Below, piece by piece: positions 56,126 through 64,000 of a stretch of 64,000 nucleotides of DNA. Source of the DNA: Pseudooceanicola endophyticus (GTDB lineage: Bacteria; Pseudomonadota; Alphaproteobacteria; Rhodobacterales; Rhodobacteraceae); contig NZ_JAHIAB010000010.1 of NCBI RefSeq assembly GCF_018760365.1, forward strand, positions 124,001 through 188,000, in the 5' to 3' direction. Below the pieces are notes generated by a model. It had not been told where the DNA came from and searched no databases. It worked only from the letters and a program-made list of their open reading frames with translations. Each line of letters opens with the position of its first letter. The first letter of the stretch is position 1. The position numbers and the translations under genes are program-made.

Positions 56126-58081
56126 TCAAATCTCCCGCCCCTGATCTTCAAAGCCAAATGCCTTTGGAAGAAACTCAAGTGTACCTTCTTCACGCGTCGA
56201 ATGCCGACCAACAAACAGGCCCTGATCCAACTCAGACCATGGCATCGCTGTCGCGAGAATTACTTGATGATCAACTTTCGTTTGATTTGAAAGTTTTATC
56301 AGCTGATCTTGAAAATTATGACTTCTAGATAGCTCAATTCCTTTATCTTCCGTGATATCAATCATAAGAAAGCGCGGGTGCCGAAACTTCGGATCCTCAA
56401 GCGCTGCCTCAAGAAATCCTACTAGAAACGCCAGTTTCAGGATCACCCTCGAACTTGCGGAAAAGTAAGTGTTATGGTCAACCGTGATAGAATTTTTTGC
56501 AAATGAAAATTGAATACTTTTGGGATTCTCGAAAGAGTCCTGCCGCTTCAAATCCCCCTTTAGGAATTCAATAGCCTTCTTCTCAATCAAAGACCTAGCG
56601 CTCCTCAAACGACTTGTTTGACTGAGCTGAAGTGAACTAATTTTTGAACTGAGCGATTGGATGTCTCGATCCAGATTCGCTTTTTTCTCCGACAAGTCAC
56701 CGATCTTGTTCGCAAGTTTGACCTGCTTTTCAATGTCCTCAATGGACTTATCAACGTAACCCAACCGCCTTTGCAGTTCGTGAATCTTCTCGCGTGCCGC
56801 TGATGTAGGCCGAGCCGAGAGAGCCGAGAGCTTCTTTGCCTCGGCTCGCCATTCTGATTGAAGTGACGATAGCTTCTCCTGGTAACTATCAAGCCTACCC
56901 TGCCTAATTACTTGAAGCCTCTCGGATTGCTTAATTTGTATGGAGATTTCATTCACAATTCCAACAATTCTATCGCGTTCCCTCTCCACGTCCAGCGGCG
57001 TTTTACAAAGGTGGCAAGCTGAAATTGTATTCTCTGCAGCAGAAACCTCAGCGTAGCAGGCAGGGCAGGTTTCAAATTGAACTGCCCCCACGATTGAGGC
57101 TGCCAAATCTGCGTCTCGAAGCGCCTCTAGTCGAGAGTGCAGAGTGCGGATGAATGCAGCAGAATCGGAAATCTCAAACTCTACAGCGTCTATTTCAGAC
57201 TGAACCTCTTGAATTTTGACCTGTAGTTTCTGAACTTTTTTGTAAAGCTGCTTTTGGGACTGCAAAGACAGCTTCTTTGCACCAGGGTCGGAGAAGAAAA
57301 GTTCTTCTTCTTCAGAGAGTTCTTTAGAAACCTCGTCGCGTTCTTTGTTCAACGCGCCTCGCCGCTGGTTAATCCACTCTAGCGTCATACTTTCATCGTC
57401 ACCTCCCACAACGCGGAAGATGCTTCGCAATTCTGCTGTTGCCTCTGTAAATTGGCGTTCTTTGGTGCGCTTCAATTGTTGAAGTTCGTATATTTCGGTA
57501 TCGAAGGCGCCGCACAGAAGGTTCCCAACTGCCTCGCGCAGATTTTCAGGGTCATACCCTTCAAATCTAAAAAGATTTTCAGTTGGAGAAAGTTGGTCCG
57601 CATACAGGAGGCGAAGGATTTGATGTACCGTAATGCTCGACGTTCCTTCAACTGCAACGTCGGGCATTTCAAGAAGTCGAAAGATGGCCTGTGAAAAACT
57701 CTCTTGGTTTGTCGAGCGTGAGTATGGATACCGTTTCCATGCTTCAATTGGAGCAGAAACCGCATCTTCGTAGCGCCCACCATATATTTCCATCGGGGAC
57801 TGCGAAGAAACATCAATTTCTCTACGCAACACAGCTGGATTTCCATTAAATTCTGCTTCTAGCCAGACATGATCACATAGAAGCGCGTGTCTGCTCCAAG
57901 CGGAACGATCAAGGTTGCCGCCGAGGCCAAAGAAGAGGAAGTTCATTATGGTAGATTTTCCAGAGGAATTATCCCCTCGAATTACGTTAACGCCTTTATG
58001 AAAGGCCTCATCATAAAGAACTGCTTCCGCTCGTTTCACCACAAGCCGTTTAACTATGAGGCACGGGTCAAATCGAGTCAT
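56126..58081 (-). CDS. SMC/Rad50-like ATPase of an ABC-three-component system
   Basis: 651 residues: Walker A GDNSSGKST at 36-44, long coiled-coil arms (about 190-330 and 375-500), a zinc-type tip with CPAC and CHLC about 340-365, and a C-terminal ATPase half (HRFLMIDITEDKG-like segment RFLMIDITEDKG near 569). The two-CxxC tip differs from Rad50's single CxxC hook. Overlaps the middle-component gene by 14 bases. Such ATPases are the sensor/engine of ABC-3C conflict systems. AT-rich, unlike host genes. Confidence 0.87.
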   Translation of the reverse strand: MTRFDPCLIVKRLVVKRAEAVLYDEAFHKGVNVIRGDNSSGKSTIMNFLFFGLGGNLDRSAWSRHALLCDHVWLEAEFNGNPAVLRREIDVSSQSPMEIYGGRYEDAVSAPIEAWKRYPYSRSTNQESFSQAIFRLLEMPDVAVEGTSSITVHQILRLLYADQLSPTENLFRFEGYDPENLREAVGNLLCGAFDTEIYELQQLKRTKERQFTEATAELRSIFRVVGGDDESMTLEWINQRRGALNKERDEVSKELSEEEELFFSDPGAKKLSLQSQKQLYKKVQKLQVKIQEVQSEIDAVEFEISDSAAFIRTLHSRLEALRDADLAASIVGAVQFETCPACYAEVSAAENTISACHLCKTPLDVERERDRIVGIVNEISIQIKQSERLQVIRQGRLDSYQEKLSSLQSEWRAEAKKLSALSARPTSAAREKIHELQRRLGYVDKSIEDIEKQVKLANKIGDLSEKKANLDRDIQSLSSKISSLQLSQTSRLRSARSLIEKKAIEFLKGDLKRQDSFENPKSIQFSFAKNSITVDHNTYFSASSRVILKLAFLVGFLEAALEDPKFRHPRFLMIDITEDKGIELSRSHNFQDQLIKLSNQTKVDHQVILATAMPWSELDQGLFVGRHSTREEGTLEFLPKAFGFEDQGREI

Positions 58082-58589
58082 ACCGGAACTCCAAGAGGTT
58101 AGTCCGATCCTTCAAGCCATCTCGCCCTCCCAGAGGGTAACGCGATTTAATTTGGCACAGGATATTTGTGAAATCTGCCATTTCTTCGTTCGCAGCTAAA
58201 CACCGTGAAGAAAAATCGAGGGGCAGTTCTTCAGGTGTAAATTTTACCTCTTCGACATTCCAGGCCGCACCCTCCAGATAGCCGCTATGGACGAGGCTGG
58301 CTGCTGCTGCTCGCTGAAATGGCTCCATGCGCAAGAATACGACATTATCCTCAGGCATTGCTCCATAGGGAGTGCGCTTTTCGTAGTTTTTGCTTATTTT
58401 GCGCCAGCCGGTATCATGCTCCAAAAACCTCATGCCTTGCAGTCTGAATGGGAATAGAAGGTAAAAGTCGAGAATTCTCAACATTTCAAAGGGCATCCGC
58501 GCGCTGATGTCGCACGCTAAGTGAAGTCGCGCAAATCTGAATACGGCGTGATATGGATCGAATGCTTCATTGTAAGTGAATTGCGTCAT
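58068..58589 (-). CDS. ABC-3C middle component (MC5-like)
   Basis: 173 residues: NEAFDPYHAVFRFARLHL at 5-22 followed by LRILDFYLLFPFRLQGMRF and mixed alpha/beta parts. The start resembles ABC-three-component middle component type 5. In these systems the small middle protein sits between the ATPase and the CTD-effector. ATG overlaps the stop before it by four bases (ATGA) and its end overlaps the ATPase start. Confidence 0.75.
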   Translation of the reverse strand: MTQFTYNEAFDPYHAVFRFARLHLACDISARMPFEMLRILDFYLLFPFRLQGMRFLEHDTGWRKISKNYEKRTPYGAMPEDNVVFLRMEPFQRAAAASLVHSGYLEGAAWNVEEVKFTPEELPLDFSSRCLAANEEMADFTNILCQIKSRYPLGGRDGLKDRTNLLEFRYDSI

Positions 58590-59167
58590 GGCTTTACCAC
58601 TCCGTGGTGCCACTTGATAAAACACTGCTCAGCCAGCCAATAGACCATTCCTTGAACAATGTTGTGATTCACATACATCAAATCACCACCGCACTCCTCT
58701 ACGATGGGGTTGACAATGCGATCTATCACCATTGCATTTATCTCTTCGGCTGACCTTGAAGGTATTTGGCCGTAGATTACTTGCGTAAATTCGTTCTCAG
58801 CTTTCGCAAGGATGTGTACAAATATCTGCTGCGCCGAAGAATAAAGAGACCACTTCTCCAGAAGTTTGGCAAACATCTCTTTCTTTTCTATTGCGTCATC
58901 GTAGTAGCTAGAACGGCCGCTTGCTTCAAGCTTGGCTTCTAGCCCGTCTATGCCATCAGGGGCCCGGCGCAGATGATATCGCGCAAGCTCATCTATAGTC
59001 GTTTGCGTTTTCTCATTTGAGTCGTACTGCACCTGAAGCCGAACAAGCATCTTCTCTACTAGGCTCTTCTTAGGCTCTAAGTGATAGAAATCCCTGCCAG
59101 CAATATTCCCGCCCGCAACTGCACCTTGCTGGTTGGAGATACTTCCTTCGTGATTTGCAATTTTCAT
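58586..59167 (-). CDS. ABC-3C CTD-type protein with N-terminal GGNIAGRD motif
   Basis: 193 residues. N-terminus (1-35) carries NQQGAVAGGNIAGRDFYH, a short motif rather than an enzyme domain; the remainder (40-190) is helical (LVEKMLVRLQVQYDSNEKTQ, IYGQIPSRSAEEINAMVIDR) and should be the C-terminal ABC-3C domain. Classic ABC-3C effectors put a nuclease, protease or TM domain before this CTD; here none is present. Coupled to the middle component. Confidence 0.7.
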   Translation of the reverse strand: MKIANHEGSISNQQGAVAGGNIAGRDFYHLEPKKSLVEKMLVRLQVQYDSNEKTQTTIDELARYHLRRAPDGIDGLEAKLEASGRSSYYDDAIEKKEMFAKLLEKWSLYSSAQQIFVHILAKAENEFTQVIYGQIPSRSAEEINAMVIDRIVNPIVEECGGDLMYVNHNIVQGMVYWLAEQCFIKWHHGVVKP

Positions 59168-59189
59168 AAAAAACTTCGAATTATTTAAG

Positions 59190-59357
59190 TTAGTGCTTAT
59201 CACGCCCGACGATATCGCCACCGGCCTTGGCGTTCGCCTGATCTACGGCATTGCCATTACGATCAGCGCGAACATTCTTCGTCACTTGAAAAGTAAGCCA
59301 TGAGCCACCGATACCCGTCACCAAGCCGCCAATAAAATTCCAGAGATCAAATTCCAT
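59190..59357 (-). CDS. 55-aa membrane protein with C-terminal GGDIVGRD motif
   Basis: Short gene: MEFDLWNFIGGLVTGIGGSW forms one hydrophobic helix with Gly-rich face (about 6-26); the C-terminus ends AKAGGDIVGRDKH. The last segment matches the N-terminus of the next gene's product (AVAGGNIAGRDFYH). Ends 22 bases before that gene on the same strand. Normal codon reading throughout. Predicted membrane effector or anchor of the system; inference. Confidence 0.7.
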   Translation of the reverse strand: MEFDLWNFIGGLVTGIGGSWLTFQVTKNVRADRNGNAVDQANAKAGGDIVGRDKH

Positions 59358-60187
59358 GCGGCATCCTATCCACTTTCATGTCACGTACTAACATCTGCCT
59401 GCTTTTGGGGGCTCCGGCAACCATTTTGCGTCCGTTTGGCGACAAGTACGTCCCTTTGCTCCGCCGCAGGTCTTTCCTCCAGCGGCGATCAGAGCTCGGT
59501 TGGTGCTTACGCCAATCCGAGCAGGCTGTTGTGACTAGCAGTGCGCATAGTCACCCGAGGCTTGGTAGGCCAACGCGAAATGGGGTGAGCTTGGTCGCAT
59601 CGGCGGTAGCAGTGGCACCAATCACGAAGTATGCCGGAGACGAGTTGTGAAATATCGTCTTGCTGAGCAGCCCGTCCCGCTCCGGCTTACCGCACACGTG
59701 ATGTCACATCATTCGCTTTGGAGCGGGCGAGTGAGCAGAGTAGCCTCTCGCGCGTGTCTTCGGGCAGCCTCACATTGACATGCACCTGCACCAAGCATCT
59801 AAGCCGCTTAACAACACCCCCCCAGGCGACCGGCATAAAGGCCGAGCTCAATACCGGGGGGGGGGTGCTTGTTCTCAAGGGGCTGTTCGTCACCTGGAGG
59901 TCCACGAATAGTCCCTTTCACTTCTATGCAGCTTCGTTACCCGCTGGCGTCTAAACGATCCTGATTTGCACCCGCCTCAGTGCCCAGTGTGGTCCCGGAC
60001 CACATTTTCGATCCGACCACCCGTAGTGCTCCGGAGTTGCCCCCCGCCCCCTCAGGGACAATCGCGGTAACTGGATACCATCAACGCCCAACCGCTCCGA
60101 CAGACAATTACGTCGGTTTACGTTTGTTTTCGGTAGTTTCGCACGGTTACCTGCACTACCAATAGGGTAACGACGCCGAGGCCCTTG
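59358..60187. other. 830-bp gap before the methyltransferase gene
   Basis: No convincing gene; frames such as 59378-59650 have poor composition. Holds a run of ten G (about 59857-59866) and the 15-bp inverted repeat GTGGTCC-C-GGACCAC at 59989-60003, followed by the promoter region of the methyltransferase. GC content changes abruptly here, so it may be a junction between two cargo modules. Confidence 0.4.
59989..60003. promoter_or_regulatory. 15-bp inverted repeat upstream of the methyltransferase
   Basis: GTGGTCC-C-GGACCAC, perfect arms of seven. It is 185 bases ahead of the methyltransferase start. Possible controller-protein or self-methylation site; no regulator gene is adjacent. Confidence 0.4.
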
Positions 60188-62884
60188 ATGAACCCTACTG
60201 AAATTTATGACGCACTGGCGGAGATTGCCGCCGAACCGTTTGATGCAACCGAATTCCCCTTTGCCTTTGCCGCCGCCACCGATGGCGCCAAGGCGGCGAT
60301 CTCCAAGCTGCGGAGCGGGTCGACCAACAAGTCCGACCTTCCTGGCGGTGTGCTGTTCGGCAAGAAGTTCCACTTCGCCCCTGCGCTGGCGGGCATGACC
60401 GATGTCACGCTGGAACATCTGCGCAGCTCGAAGAAGACCAAGACTTCGAAGCCCGCGATCCTGATTGCCACCGATGGCGAGATGATCTCGGCAGAGCATC
60501 CGGCCTCGGGCGATACGCTCCACTGCCGCTTTGACGAGCTTGGCGACAATTTCGGCTTCTTCCTGCCCGCTGCTGGCAAGGAACGCTACCGCGCGGTCGA
60601 AGAAAACCCCGTCGACGTCAAGGCCACCGGCAAACTGGCCCGCCTCTATGACGCGCTGACCAAAGCCAACCCCGACTGGGGCAGCGACGAGCGGCGGCAC
60701 GAGATGAACCAGCTGATGATGCGGCTGATCTTCTGCATGTTCGCCGAGGACGTCGGCATCTTCCCGGACAACCAGTTCTCGCGCCTGCTGTTCACCCATG
60801 CGGGCGACAAGGGCGAGGAAGCGCGCGAAACCATCATCGCGGCCTTCCAGGCGATGAACCTGCCCAAGGCCAAGCGTGAGGGGCTGCCCGCCTGGACGGG
60901 CGAACTGGAATACGTCAACGGCGGGCTGTTCGCGGGCACCATCGACGCGCCGCGCTTTGATGCCGTGGCCTTCCGCTATCTGCGCGAAGCCTGCGACCTG
61001 AACTGGCGCGAGATCAACCCCGACATCTTCGGCTCGATGATCCAGTCGGTGGCGGACCCCAAGCAGCGCTCGGAACTGGGGATGCACTACACCTCGGTGC
61101 CGAACATCATGAAGGTGATCGGGCCGCTGTTCCTTGATGACCTCGATGCCGAGATCCACAAGGCCTGGGACCGCGCCAAGGGCCTGCAACAGGTGCTGGA
61201 CCGCATGTCGCGCATCCGGGTGTTCGACCCGGCCTGTGGATCGGGCAACTTCCTTGTCGTGTCTTATCGCGAGCTGAGGGCGCGTGAGACGCGCATCCTG
61301 CGGCGGTTGGAAGAGCTGAATGGCCCTGGATCGCTGTCCATGTTCTCGGCCATCCCGATCAGCCATTTCTATGGGATCGAGATCGCGGATTTCGCCGCCG
61401 AGACCGCCAAACTGGCGCTGTTCATCGCCGAGTATCAGGCGAATGCCAGCTTTGCCGAAGTCTTTGGCCGCCGCCCCGCCGCGCTGCCCCTAAAGGACGC
61501 GGCGCATATCCGCACCGGAAACTCCCTGCGTATCGACTGGGAGGAGGTCTGCCCGCCGCCCGGCGAGGGCGAGGAGGTGTTTATTGCGGGCAATCCGCCT
61601 TTCGTTGGCTCGAATTTCCAGACTGCTGAGCAGAAGGATGAACGGGACCGCCTCTTCAAAAAGGATTTCAAAGCCTACAAGAACTTGGACTATGTCGCAG
61701 GCTGGTTCTACTTGGCCGCGCGATACGCTGAAACCTTCGGGCGGACGCAGTTTGCTTTTGTGTCGACCAACTCGATTTCCCAAGGGCGCCAAGTGCCTTC
61801 GCTCTGGCCGCATATCCTCAGGAACCTGAGGATCAAATTCGCTCATACGTCCTTCCTATGGAGGAATAACGCATCCGCAAACGCGGCTGTGATTTGCGTA
61901 ATCATAGGTGTCGCGCCCAATGATGGTGGCAAATCGAAGCTGTTTGAAAACGACTTATCGAGCGACGTCCCGGCCATCAGTCCCTACCTGATCCCGATTG
62001 CTCCGGTGTATGTGGAAGGCTCTGGCAAGTCGCTCTTTGACCTACCGCGCATGGACTACGGCTCTAAGCCTGCGGACGGTGGCAATCTTGTTCTCAGCCC
62101 TGAGGAAAGAGATACGATCATTACGTCCCACCCGGATGCGGCAATGTTCATTCGAAAGTACTTGGGCTCTCAAGAAGTTGTGCGCGGTCAAGTCCGGTAC
62201 TGCGTGTGGATCAAGGACGAAGAAGCCGAGCTGGCGAACAAGATTCCAGTGCTCAAAGAGCGAATTGATGCTGTCAGGCGGTTCCGGGAAGAAAGCAAGA
62301 ATCCTGCGACGACCCCCACTGCTGCAACTCCGCACAAGTTCTGGTTTACCGGCCCGGAACCACAGAACCATTCAATTCTCGTGCCAAGTGTTACCTCCGA
62401 GCGACGCCCATATCTTCCCGTCGAACGCGTCGGGGCGGATGTCATATCATCCAACCTGAACCAGGTACTCTACGACGCTCCTGAATGGTGCATCGCCCTG
62501 ATCGCATCACGCCTGCACCTTGTCTGGATCGCCACCGTCTGCGGCAAGCTGAAATCCGACTTCCGCTACTCCAACACTCTCGGCTGGAACACCTTCCCGG
62601 TGCCGAAGTTCACCGAGGACCAGCTGGAGGCGCTTTCGGCCTCGGCCCGCAAGATCCTGCGTACCCGCTATTCCCATTACCCCGCCACGATTGCCGAGCT
62701 TTATGACCCCGACAAGATGCCCGACGACCTGCGCGCCGTGCATCGGGAGAACGACGAGCTTCTGGAAAGCATGTATATCGGCCGCCCCTTCCGCAATGAC
62801 ACCGAACGGCTGGAGAAGCTCTTCAAGCTCTATGCCGCCAAGGTGAAATCGCTGGAGGCCGCGCCAAAGAAAAAGAGGGCCTGA
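60188..62884 (+). CDS. MmeI-like N6-adenine DNA methyltransferase
   Basis: 898 residues. SAM motif FDPACGSGNF near 348 and catalytic GNPPFVGSNF near 468 (N6-adenine type). N-terminal part (1-330) with ELGMHYTSV near 300 and C-terminal target-recognition-like region follow MmeI-family order, but I see no N-terminal D-EXK nuclease. Followed 3 bases later by a helicase gene. Suggests a restriction or defence system with the nuclease elsewhere. Start ATG 60188 has GAGG upstream; TTG at 60185 is possible. Confidence 0.87.
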   Translation: MNPTEIYDALAEIAAEPFDATEFPFAFAAATDGAKAAISKLRSGSTNKSDLPGGVLFGKKFHFAPALAGMTDVTLEHLRSSKKTKTSKPAILIATDGEMISAEHPASGDTLHCRFDELGDNFGFFLPAAGKERYRAVEENPVDVKATGKLARLYDALTKANPDWGSDERRHEMNQLMMRLIFCMFAEDVGIFPDNQFSRLLFTHAGDKGEEARETIIAAFQAMNLPKAKREGLPAWTGELEYVNGGLFAGTIDAPRFDAVAFRYLREACDLNWREINPDIFGSMIQSVADPKQRSELGMHYTSVPNIMKVIGPLFLDDLDAEIHKAWDRAKGLQQVLDRMSRIRVFDPACGSGNFLVVSYRELRARETRILRRLEELNGPGSLSMFSAIPISHFYGIEIADFAAETAKLALFIAEYQANASFAEVFGRRPAALPLKDAAHIRTGNSLRIDWEEVCPPPGEGEEVFIAGNPPFVGSNFQTAEQKDERDRLFKKDFKAYKNLDYVAGWFYLAARYAETFGRTQFAFVSTNSISQGRQVPSLWPHILRNLRIKFAHTSFLWRNNASANAAVICVIIGVAPNDGGKSKLFENDLSSDVPAISPYLIPIAPVYVEGSGKSLFDLPRMDYGSKPADGGNLVLSPEERDTIITSHPDAAMFIRKYLGSQEVVRGQVRYCVWIKDEEAELANKIPVLKERIDAVRRFREESKNPATTPTAATPHKFWFTGPEPQNHSILVPSVTSERRPYLPVERVGADVISSNLNQVLYDAPEWCIALIASRLHLVWIATVCGKLKSDFRYSNTLGWNTFPVPKFTEDQLEALSASARKILRTRYSHYPATIAELYDPDKMPDDLRAVHRENDELLESMYIGRPFRNDTERLEKLFKLYAAKVKSLEAAPKKKRA

Positions 62885-62887
62885 CAG

Positions 62888-64000
62888 ATGGTTCAGATGG
62901 TCAATGTCACCTATGGCACCTCCAAGGCGACGACGAATGCCCTTGGTCAGCGCCCGATGCAGGCCCGTACCTATGCCGCCCGCGCCGCGCAGTTCCTGCT
63001 GCTGAAGGCGCCGCCCGCGGCGGGCAAGAGCCGCGCGCTGATGTTCGTGGCGCTCGACAAGCTGCGCCATCAGGGGCTGGAGAAGGTGATCGTCTGCGTG
63101 CCCGAAACCTCGATCGGCGGGTCGTTCCGTTCGACCGATCTGACAAGTTATGGGTTCGAGGCCGATTGGGAGGTCAATGACCGCTGGAACCTCTGCCTGA
63201 CCGGCGAGGATGCCGACAAGCAGAAGGTGCGCGCCTTCCAGACCTTTATGGACAGCGATGCGAAGGTGCTGGTCTGTACCCATGCCACCTTCCGCTTCGG
63301 CTTTGACGAGGTCATCAAGACCAAGGGGATCGAGGCGTTTGACAGCTGCTTCATCGCTATCGACGAATTCCACCATGTCTCGGCTTCGGACAACAACCGG
63401 CTGGGGGTGATCCTGCGCAGCCTAATCACTCGCGCTGAGTGTCATGTCATGGCGATGACCGGCAGCTATTTCCGGGGCGATGCCGATCCGGTGCTGCGCC
63501 CCGAGGACGAGGACCGCTTCACCAAGATCACCTACAGCTATTACGAGCAGCTGGAGGGCTATGCCTGGCTCAAGGCGCTCGGGATCAATTACGAGTTCTA
63601 CAAGGGCAATTACGTCAACGGGCTGCCGGGCGTGCTGAACCCCGATCAGAAGACGATCATCCATATCCCGCATCGGGGATCGTCCGAGGCGTTCGACGAC
63701 AAGTTCAACGAGGTGGGCAAGATCCTTGATCTGCTGGGCACCCATGAAGGGCGCGATCCCGAGACAGGGTTCGATCTGGTGCGCAAACCCGATGGCGGGC
63801 TGCTGAAGGTCGCGGACCTGGTCGATGATGGACCGGGGCGCGATATCGTCAAGGCAGCGCTGTCGCGCGAGATCAAGGGGCCGGATGGCAAGCGCGACGA
63901 CGCGGCAGACCGGGCCAAGGTCGATATCATCATCGCGCTTGGGATGGCCAAGGAAGGGTTCGATTGGGTCTGGTGCGAACATGCGCTCACGATCGGCTAC
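62888..64000 (+). CDS. DEAD/DEAH-type helicase (partial, runs off window)
   Basis: At least 371 residues, still open at 64000. Walker A APPAAGKSRAL near 40, motif II IAIDEFHH near 158, motif III MTGSYFRG near 187: a superfamily 2 helicase. Starts 3 bases after the methyltransferase stop, so co-translated. The missing C-terminus may hold a nuclease or a second helicase lobe. Related systems pair such a helicase with a methyltransferase and a separate nuclease. Confidence 0.87.
   Translation, partial: MVQMVNVTYGTSKATTNALGQRPMQARTYAARAAQFLLLKAPPAAGKSRALMFVALDKLRHQGLEKVIVCVPETSIGGSFRSTDLTSYGFEADWEVNDRWNLCLTGEDADKQKVRAFQTFMDSDAKVLVCTHATFRFGFDEVIKTKGIEAFDSCFIAIDEFHHVSASDNNRLGVILRSLITRAECHVMAMTGSYFRGDADPVLRPEDEDRFTKITYSYYEQLEGYAWLKALGINYEFYKGNYVNGLPGVLNPDQKTIIHIPHRGSSEAFDDKFNEVGKILDLLGTHEGRDPETGFDLVRKPDGGLLKVADLVDDGPGRDIVKAALSREIKGPDGKRDDAADRAKVDIIIALGMAKEGFDWVWCEHALTIGY

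Larger units (their letters stand above)
53211..64000. mobile_element. second integrated element, right end outside window
   Basis: Begins at the same att core and has its own integrase, two small HTH proteins and an XRE repressor, followed by an ABC-3C-like operon and a methyltransferase-helicase pair. No further copy of the att core is seen before 64000. AT-rich cargo contrasts with the host genome. The true right end and cargo size are unknown. Confidence 0.7.

Noticed and set aside
59378-59905. Two short frames (90 aa plus, 72 aa minus) in the gap before the methyltransferase
   Set aside because: Poor composition, no ribosome site, no motif; probably noncoding.
60188-64000. DISARM or BREX system
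   Set aside because: None of the marker genes (DUF1998, PLD nuclease, PglZ, BrxC) is in the window; methyltransferase plus helicase alone is not enough.

Overview
The window looks like a chromosome segment of a Rhodobacterales (Paracoccaceae/Rhodobacteraceae-type) alphaproteobacterium. Reasons: high GC with strong GC3 bias, a DUF6280-like protein, a Rhodobacter ferredoxin-VI type gene, a GTTC-N7-GTTC LexA box, a SAM-II riboswitch, and dispersed intergenic repeats of a kind I associate with this order. I cannot name the genus.

Positions 1-42750 are ordinary core chromosome: urease genes (ureD, ureA), folE2, riboswitch-controlled metZ, ftsY, xseA, purD, fdxE, the rpiA-gor-hflK-hflC-degP run, sdaA, a thiamine pyrophosphokinase gene, an MsbA-like ABC exporter coupled to a phosphatase, ygfZ, efp, cobQ, a tolC-family gene and a pcm-like gene. 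Points of interest here are an orphan C-terminal OB domain of DnaE2 directly behind an SOS box, a possible alkB remnant and three copies of a ~60-bp repeat.

At 42751 lies tRNA-Cys(GCA). Its last 47 bases are repeated at 53211-53257 with one mismatch. The 10.4 kb between them is a compact element with integrase, DUF2190 protein, head-tail joiner, protease-capsid fusion, portal, both terminase subunits, two divergent Arc-type repressors with operators and a Tat-signal protein, but no tail, lysis or replication genes. This is the layout expected of a capsid-forming phage satellite (cf-PICI-like).

A second integrase starts 7 bp past the right att copy, so a second element is inserted in tandem and runs out of the window. 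It carries two small HTH proteins, an XRE repressor and defence cargo. On the minus strand is a visibly AT-rich, tightly overlapping ABC-three-component-like operon: a 55-aa membrane protein, a CTD-type protein, a middle component, an SMC/Rad50-like ATPase and a DUF3223 protein. The first two share a short GG[DN]IxGRD motif, at the C-terminus of the membrane protein and the N-terminus of its partner. On the plus strand follow an MmeI-like adenine methyltransferase and a DEAD/DEAH-type helicase cut by the window end. The membrane-anchored five-gene version of ABC-3C is my best candidate for an undescribed system; the satellite is second.
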